A stretch of DNA of 11,277 bases from an uncultured Eubacterium sp. Its GTDB lineage: Bacteria > Bacillota > Clostridia > Lachnospirales > Lachnospiraceae. Location of the stretch: NCBI GenBank assembly GCA_958446835.1, contig CAUCXT010000062.1, positions 1-11,277 on the forward strand. Direction: 5' to 3'. Shown here piece by piece: positions 7,011-11,277 of the stretch. Position numbers and translations under genes: made by a program. The notes under the pieces are model-generated. The model was not told the DNA's origin. It saw only the letters and a program-made list of their open reading frames with translations, and did not search any database. Every line of letters begins with the position of its first letter. The stretch's first letter is position 1.

Positions 7011-8276
7011 TCACATCACCCTGTAGCTGACCGGTGTCTTATCGGTGAAGCGGATGACATCGCCGCGGCTTATCGGGTATCGGTTGTTAGGGATGAGCGG
7101 GTTTTGGTTGAGGTAAGTATGGTTAGTCGAGGCAAGGTCTATGAGATACATATTGTTTCCGTCTGTCTCTAAGCAGCAATGGCGTCTGCTTATGGACGAG
7201 AACGAGCGCTCAAAGCAGAAATCGGCGTTCCTATTTCCGGCTGAATCCACTCTTCCAATGACGAACTGGTTGTTGTTAAAGGTAATGTTGATTCTCCTTG
7301 GACAGTTCATGCCGTTAGAATCGACAAGTTCAAGATAGAGTGAGCTGTCATCCTCAATATCCGTTCCATCTATGCTTGTCACGTCCATTGCCGGAATGAC
7401 AGGTGCGGTGTACTCCTTTGCCGCCGGAATGGCATGTGGGGCGACAGGATTTTTAGCGGTCTTTGCCGCCTTTGGTTCGGAGGTGTCCTCATTAGCATGC
7501 TTTTTGCCTCCGAACAGGTTGAAAAAGCCTCCATTCTTCTTCGCTTTCTTAGGGGACTCATCGCCGAACAGGGCATTTACAAGGCTATCATCCTTTGCTG
7601 TATCCGCCGGTTGTGGTTTTTCATTGATTACAGGCTGTACATTGACTGTGTTCTTAGTCTGCGGTGCAGGCTGTACAGGATTGACATTGTTTTCAGCCGG
7701 CTTGTTTTCAATAACCGGGGAGGTCTTTTTCTCATTAAAGCCGCCGGTCATATCGCTCTTTAGCTTCTCATACAGTGAATGGATGTTGGAATCCACCACA
7801 AGGATACGGATAAGCTCAAGCTGGAAATTCTTGTCATCCGTAATCTGCAATTCGGCAATCAGTTTGTTAAAGAAGCTTACAATCCTGCTGTCATCATTTT
7901 CGTATGTGTCCGTGGGAATGTACACATACTTGACATTCTTGCAGTCCTTGCCAAGATAGATATGGCTCTCATCCAGATAAAGCTTATGTATATCAAGAAA
8001 ATAGTCGGGACATTTTTCAAATGCCTCTAACATGTTGAGAAGAAGCTCCACAGTCTCCTTTTTGCTCATGGAATGATTCTGTAGATTGAACGCCACTCCT
8101 CCTGCCACCTCATATCGAAGCTCTGTATCGCCGTCAATCTCAACTACCCTCATAGGCAGCAGGAACTCAGGACAATCATTTCTTATGACCTTTACAGCGA
8201 TTTGATCCAATGAGGTTCCTTCGCTTAATTTCACCTTTTCGTACAGTTTATTGGCAATTAATGCTGTCTCAACCAT
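7011..8276 (-). CDS. DUF6382-like N-domain plus C-terminal FHA domain protein
   Basis: This 421-residue soluble protein has three parts. The N-terminal domain (about 1-175) resembles the DUF6382 region found with FHA domains in Bacillota. A Pro/Ala/Asn/Lys-rich flexible linker (about 180-298) follows. The FHA domain occupies about 313-421, with G341-R342, S363-R-R-H366 and T-N385-H-T387, so the phosphothreonine-binding residues are in place. It should read phosphothreonine on the kinase or other partners. Two T-x-x-[DE] motifs (T300-S-I-D and T305-D-I-E) lie just before the FHA domain and resemble the hexad array in the kinase. An in-frame ATG exists at 8291, but no ribosome site precedes it. 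A strong GGAGG (8285-8289) sits 8 bases before the ATG at 8276, so I chose the shorter form. The gene lies between the WG-repeat protein and the phosphatase. Confidence 0.88.
   Translation of the reverse strand: MVETALIANKLYEKVKLSEGTSLDQIAVKVIRNDCPEFLLPMRVVEIDGDTELRYEVAGGVAFNLQNHSMSKKETVELLLNMLEAFEKCPDYFLDIHKLYLDESHIYLGKDCKNVKYVYIPTDTYENDDSRIVSFFNKLIAELQITDDKNFQLELIRILVVDSNIHSLYEKLKSDMTGGFNEKKTSPVIENKPAENNVNPVQPAPQTKNTVNVQPVINEKPQPADTAKDDSLVNALFGDESPKKAKKNGGFFNLFGGKKHANEDTSEPKAAKTAKNPVAPHAIPAAKEYTAPVIPAMDVTSIDGTDIEDDSSLYLELVDSNGMNCPRRINITFNNNQFVIGRVDSAGNRNADFCFERSFSSISRRHCCLETDGNNMYLIDLASTNHTYLNQNPLIPNNRYPISRGDVIRFTDKTPVSYRVM
7347..7385 (-). other. Hexad-like T-x-x-D motif pair next to the FHA domain
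   Basis: This stretch encodes D-V-T-S-I-D-G-T-D-I-E-D-D, residues 298-310 of the FHA protein (start at 8276). It parallels kinase residues 209 onward (D-V-T-Q-L-D-D-T). It lies at the linker/FHA border, where it could bind its own FHA domain if phosphorylated, as in the GarA/OdhI type of switch. The resemblance is seen directly; the function is inferred. Confidence 0.5.
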
Positions 8277-8309
8277 CTGCTTTTCCTCCATTTAAAAATA
8301 TATTGAGCT

Positions 8310-9635
8310 TTATTCAAAGCTTGTATAGTATGTGAAGCTTATTATCTTCTCCTCACCACCGACTGTCACAAGCGTATAGCCGTCTGTGAATGGATGTGCC
8401 TCTTCAAAATCCCCTTCAACCACAAGCTGTCCCTTTGAATTGATGTAATTCCATGCGCCATCCTTTTTTACTGCGCCTACATTGTCCGAAAATGAAAATG
8501 CGTCATCATACTGGCAGGCAATCGCAATTTCTCCTGATGGGCCGGCATAGCCCCATCTGCCTTGTGAATCCGACACGGCATAATATGTCCCCTCAAAGCC
8601 CTTTGCGCCCGGATAACGGACACCATTAAGCTCTTTTCCGGTGCTGTCGATGACGAAATAGCCCTGTGAATCTTTTACCACTCCATATTTGCCGGCAAAG
8701 ACCTCATTATGGCTGTTGAGTACCACCTCATCGTATATATAATCGGTGACAGCGCTTCCGTCCGCGGCGTTTATGAGAGCCCATTTTCCGTTTTTCTTTG
8801 CTGTTACGATTCCGTTGCTGCTTATGTACGCCTCATCGAATTTTTCGCTTATTATGTTAAAGTCATAGCTGCACACGGCATATTCGTTATTCTTGACGGC
8901 AATTATTCTGTTGCCGCATATACCTGTCACTTTGTCAAGCCCGGACTTGTCCACGGCGTACCAGTTCCCCTGCTTGTCAATGAGTGTGTAGGTACCGTCC
9001 AATCTTACTACCGCATAATCGCCGGAAAATGCGGTCGCCTCCTCATATACCGGCGATAACACCATATCTCCGTCGGAATTTACATAGCCCCATGAGGTGC
9101 CGTTATAATATGGTATCAGGTCACTGTCCGCCGGAAGCGTGAACTCATCAAAGCCCACAGTGACGGTCTTGTATTCATACAGGAGGGAATTATATATATT
9201 CTCAAGCTGTGTGCTGGCATACGCGAAAAGTCCGCGGCGGGCAATGTCAATTGCATCCTCCTTGCGCCTGCTGTCGGCATAGCGCGTGGAGAGTTCAATG
9301 TATTCGTCCTCCTCTGCCCTTGCCGCGTCAACACGCTCCTCCATAAGTGAATAATATGCACTTGAATCATCGGCTTCCTTATACAGCTCCAGCAGCTCAC
9401 GCTCAATATCCGTGTTGTAGACAGTGTCATAATCTGTCAACGCCTGTGTGTACAGCAGTTCAGCTCTTTTATACAGCTTATCCTGTGAGAGCTGGCGTGC
9501 CTGCACGACAAGCTCATTCTGACTGCCGACAATATCCTCACCCTGCGCCGTTACGCTTATAAAAGTGACAGTCCAGCCTATTATGAGCAGGAGCATGCAG
9601 ACAAAAAGCAAAAGTCTTTTCTTTCTCTTAACCAT
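8310..9635 (-). CDS. Membrane-anchored TPR protein with WG-repeat domain
   Basis: This 441-residue protein has a basic N-terminus (K-R-K-K-R), one membrane span (about 8-28) and a helical TPR-like region (about 38-155). A WG (KWG-type) beta-repeat domain runs from about 176 to 430. Repeat cores include S-W-G-Y-V-N-S-D-G, Y-T-L-I-D-K-Q-G, K-W-A-L-I-N-A-A-D-G, Y-F-V-I-D-S-T-G, R-W-G-Y-A-G-P-S-G and A-W-N-Y-I-N-S-K-G, each followed by a Y-x-[DE]-[AE] type segment. Topology predicts the TPR and WG parts outside. The plan (basic start, TM, TPR, beta repeats) matches the MORN and YD proteins downstream, but the sequence is not a close paralogue. It starts 9 bases after the A24 peptidase stop and ends 33 bases before the FHA start. 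No catalytic motif is seen; surface binding or sensing is inference. Confidence 0.88.
   Translation of the reverse strand: MVKRKKRLLLFVCMLLLIIGWTVTFISVTAQGEDIVGSQNELVVQARQLSQDKLYKRAELLYTQALTDYDTVYNTDIERELLELYKEADDSSAYYSLMEERVDAARAEEDEYIELSTRYADSRRKEDAIDIARRGLFAYASTQLENIYNSLLYEYKTVTVGFDEFTLPADSDLIPYYNGTSWGYVNSDGDMVLSPVYEEATAFSGDYAVVRLDGTYTLIDKQGNWYAVDKSGLDKVTGICGNRIIAVKNNEYAVCSYDFNIISEKFDEAYISSNGIVTAKKNGKWALINAADGSAVTDYIYDEVVLNSHNEVFAGKYGVVKDSQGYFVIDSTGKELNGVRYPGAKGFEGTYYAVSDSQGRWGYAGPSGEIAIACQYDDAFSFSDNVGAVKKDGAWNYINSKGQLVVEGDFEEAHPFTDGYTLVTVGGEEKIISFTYYTSFE
8346..9110 (-). repeat. WG-repeat segment
   Basis: This segment encodes residues 176-430 of the 441-residue protein. About seven units of roughly 35 residues follow the pattern [KRS]-W-G-[YL]-[IV]-[DN]-x-x-G then Y-[DE]-[DE]-[AV]. 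Several units have lost the W-G pair, as is common in this family. Confidence 0.7.
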
Positions 9636-9644
9636 GATTACACC

Positions 9645-10301
9645 CTATCCCATCAGATACCTGATTATCAGCCCTGCATATAAGAATGGCACAAATGGAA
9701 TAAAATCCTTTCTTGTTATTTTTTTCATCAGCAGCAGTGCTATCGATACAACCGCTGCGGCAAGGCAACCATACAGTATTGCAGCAGTCACATAGCCGGC
9801 AGGGAGACATAAGCCCATTAAAAGAGCCAGCTTGACATCCCCTGCACCTAATTTTCCGCGTGATATTATGTAGCACAGCCCGAAGCTTAACGCGCAGAAC
9901 AGGAACCCTATGCCGTATTCGACAACAAGCCCAAGCATATACTGCATATTGCTTATGAAGCCTACTCCCGCTGTTATTGCCCATAACAGCAGGGAGATAA
10001 GAATTATTCTGTTAGGCACCTTATGCTCCCACAAGTCCGTGAAGAAAAGGATCGTCATGGCGGTGAGGATAAGGTACATCAGGTCGAACTGTATATTGCC
10101 GAATGAAGGCATGCCAAAGGAAAGCCACAGCCTTATAAGAGCTGTCTCACTCAGAATTATGACGGCGGCTTCCCACAGCGAGGTCATCGGTCTCCTATTC
10201 CGGTTATTTTCAATTGAAAAATCCGCACGGCAGTACAGAACTGCTCCAATGTACAGTAACGGAAGCATGAGAGCCATTACCGCTATACTTATATATGACA
10301 C
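9645..10301 (-). CDS. A24-family prepilin peptidase, CpaA/TadV-like
   Basis: This 218-residue polytopic membrane protein carries the two aspartates of A24 aspartyl prepilin peptidases. The first is D89 in F-T-D-L-W-E-H-K-V-P-N and the second is D155 in G-K-L-G-A-G-D-V-K-L-A. The C-terminal I-P-F-V-P-F-L-Y-A-G also fits the family. It lacks the N-terminal cysteine domain, which is typical of small Tad-type peptidases, and that domain is encoded separately at 5780-6259. It should cleave the leader of Flp-type pilins and of TadE-like pseudopilins such as its upstream neighbour. The start codon is GTG, with GAGGTG (10307-10312) 5 bases upstream overlapping the end of the TadE-like gene; the gap between the genes is 9 bases. 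Confidence 0.9.
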   Translation of the reverse strand: MSYISIAVMALMLPLLYIGAVLYCRADFSIENNRNRRPMTSLWEAAVIILSETALIRLWLSFGMPSFGNIQFDLMYLILTAMTILFFTDLWEHKVPNRIILISLLLWAITAGVGFISNMQYMLGLVVEYGIGFLFCALSFGLCYIISRGKLGAGDVKLALLMGLCLPAGYVTAAILYGCLAAAVVSIALLLMKKITRKDFIPFVPFLYAGLIIRYLMG

Positions 10302-10310
10302 ACAATCACC

Positions 10311-11129
10311 TCACTTTTTCTTGTAGGATTTTCCATCACCGTCGAGCCATGCGGGTATATCAACCCTTTGAACTACATGAAGTGAATTATCCTTTAAAAA
10401 TAAACCCCAGAAATACAATTTAATATCATATTCGACAACAATCTTTATAGAATTTCCGGCCCCCTTGAAAAATTCGCTTTCGCCAAAATCAAGACCGTTC
10501 ATTCCGTCCTTCACATCATAGCCCAGAAGGTATTGGTCCGCGGTCTTATTTCCCGCGGCTTCGGCGAGATATTTATCAGCCAGTCCGCTGACCATAACCT
10601 GAAGAAGAAGGTTCTTGCCCGCCTGCTCAACATTCTCTATGCCAAGGTACACTACGCCGCGCAGGAGACTTTTAGGGTCCTTCGCGAATTTTTTACCGGT
10701 CTCAAGAATCTCCTTTGAGGTTTTATATGTCTTGTTTCCGTCATTGCAGATACTTTTTATTGTCTCATATATATCCGCATCGTCATCGTTGAGCTTTTCC
10801 ACATCACCCTGGAGACTGGATATCTCCCCCATGAAATCTGTGACCTGTGATATGGCTTTATCAACCGGCTCCGTATTGGTGTCAATATCCTCATTGAGCT
10901 TTTTGTCGGCAGAATGAATGCCGAGTGCCTCATAGATATATGTGTAGGAGCCCAGCTCACTTCCCGCTCCATAGAGGGCATATTGTATGCGGTTGTGTAC
11001 AATAAATACATTTATCAGCGATATTATTCCGAGAATCAGCAGCATGAATGGGATGAGACAGAGAACTGCCTCAACCGTGATCATCCCGGATTGTGTGCAT
11101 TTATCGTTTCTGTTATTTCTGCTTTTCAT
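10311..11129 (-). CDS. TadE-like pseudopilin / pilus assembly protein
   Basis: This 272-residue protein has a short charged leader, then S-G15-M-I-T-V-E20-A-V-L and a hydrophobic segment (about 21-45). Gly at -1 and Glu at +5 relative to the G15/M16 bond are the hallmarks of A24 prepilin-peptidase substrates, and V-E-[AF] plus the span fit TadE-like proteins. The remainder (46-272) is outside the membrane. It has an acidic coiled region (about 75-140) and a beta-rich end finishing in K-S-Y-K-K-K. At 272 residues it is longer than many TadE proteins. GAGG (11137-11140) sits 7 bases from the ATG. It directly precedes the A24 peptidase likely to process it. TadE-family membership rests on the N-terminal motif and neighbours. 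Confidence 0.75.
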   Translation of the reverse strand: MKSRNNRNDKCTQSGMITVEAVLCLIPFMLLILGIISLINVFIVHNRIQYALYGAGSELGSYTYIYEALGIHSADKKLNEDIDTNTEPVDKAISQVTDFMGEISSLQGDVEKLNDDDADIYETIKSICNDGNKTYKTSKEILETGKKFAKDPKSLLRGVVYLGIENVEQAGKNLLLQVMVSGLADKYLAEAAGNKTADQYLLGYDVKDGMNGLDFGESEFFKGAGNSIKIVVEYDIKLYFWGLFLKDNSLHVVQRVDIPAWLDGDGKSYKKK

Positions 11130-11151
11130 ACTTAATCCTCATTCCGATACA

Positions 11152-11277
11152 TTAGTAGCCACGTATTACAGAGTAGCTGTATGCTTCATCTTCGATAGAG
11201 CTAAGTTCAGACTGCGTCTTGTTATCCTTAAGAAACATTTGCATGAAGCCCTTTGGCGCTATGACGAATTTGTCCTT
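11152..11277 (-). CDS. 3' end of an upstream gene (partial, unidentified)
   Basis: The last 41 codons of a leftward gene enter from the right edge in an open frame and end at TAA (11154-11152), 22 bases before the TadE-like ATG. The tail begins K-D-K-F-V-I-A-P-K-G-F-M-Q-M-F and ends Y-S-V-I-R-G-Y. The close spacing suggests it belongs to the same operon, possibly to another pilus-assembly protein. The fragment is too short to assign a family. Confidence 0.6.
   Translation of the reverse strand, partial: KDKFVIAPKGFMQMFLKDNKTQSELSSIEDEAYSYSVIRGY

Noticed and set aside
7372..7959. Open plus-strand frame of 195 codons opposite the FHA gene
   Set aside because: It is the antisense of the Pro/Ala/Lys-rich linker, with a biased, featureless translation and no ribosome site noted, while the minus frame encodes a recognisable FHA protein.
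8277..8291. Upstream ATG at 8291 as start of the FHA gene
   Set aside because: No ribosome site precedes it. The GGAGG at 8285-8289 lies inside this extension and is well placed for the ATG at 8276.
1..11277. tRNA, rRNA, insertion sequence or phage genes
   Set aside because: No transposase or integrase frame, terminal inverted repeats or recognisable RNA gene was seen by reading; coding genes fill nearly the whole window.

Overview
The window looks like a chromosomal accessory locus of a low-to-mid GC Bacillota, most likely a clostridial gut-type bacterium such as a Lachnospiraceae member. The grounds are strong AAGGAG/GGAGG ribosome sites, a DUF6382-like plus FHA protein, and a Tad-type pilus segment tied to a Ser/Thr kinase module. 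The lineage is inferred from gene content and style, not from a marker gene. Nearly everything is transcribed leftward (minus strand, 11277 to 1) with very short gaps, as in one long operon. The one exception is a gene on the plus strand.

Region 1 (11277 to 9645) is a pilus-assembly block: the 3' end of an unidentified gene, a TadE-like pseudopilin with a class III-type cleavage motif, and a CpaA/TadV-like A24 prepilin peptidase. Region 2 (9635 to 6254) holds a membrane-anchored TPR plus WG-repeat protein, a DUF6382-like/FHA protein and a PP2C-family phosphatase. Region 3 (5780 to 6259, plus strand) is a free-standing prepilin-peptidase N-terminal (CxxC/CxxC) domain. It runs tail to tail into the phosphatase and head to head with the kinase. 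Region 4 (5682 to 1) holds a transmembrane Ser/Thr kinase with an extracellular TPR half, a 46-residue single-span membrane protein missing from a simple long-ORF scan, and tandem paralogues of a TM-TPR protein. The paralogues share an almost identical N-terminus and carry unrelated repeat modules: YD-like in one, MORN in the next. The first four codons of what may be a third copy lie at the left edge.

The working model, which is inference, is a phospho-signalling device attached to a Tad-type pilus. Membrane-anchored TPR/beta-repeat proteins outside the cell could report to the kinase through its own external TPR domain. The kinase, the phosphatase and the FHA protein would then form a threonine-phosphorylation switch, comparable in composition to PpkA/PppA/Fha of type VI secretion. 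The most striking sequence feature is a hexapeptide array inserted in the kinase domain just after the APE motif. It presents five Thr-x-x-Asp motifs at 6- or 12-residue spacing, the type of site some FHA domains prefer when the Thr is phosphorylated. A short copy of the same motif lies just before the FHA domain of the neighbouring FHA protein.
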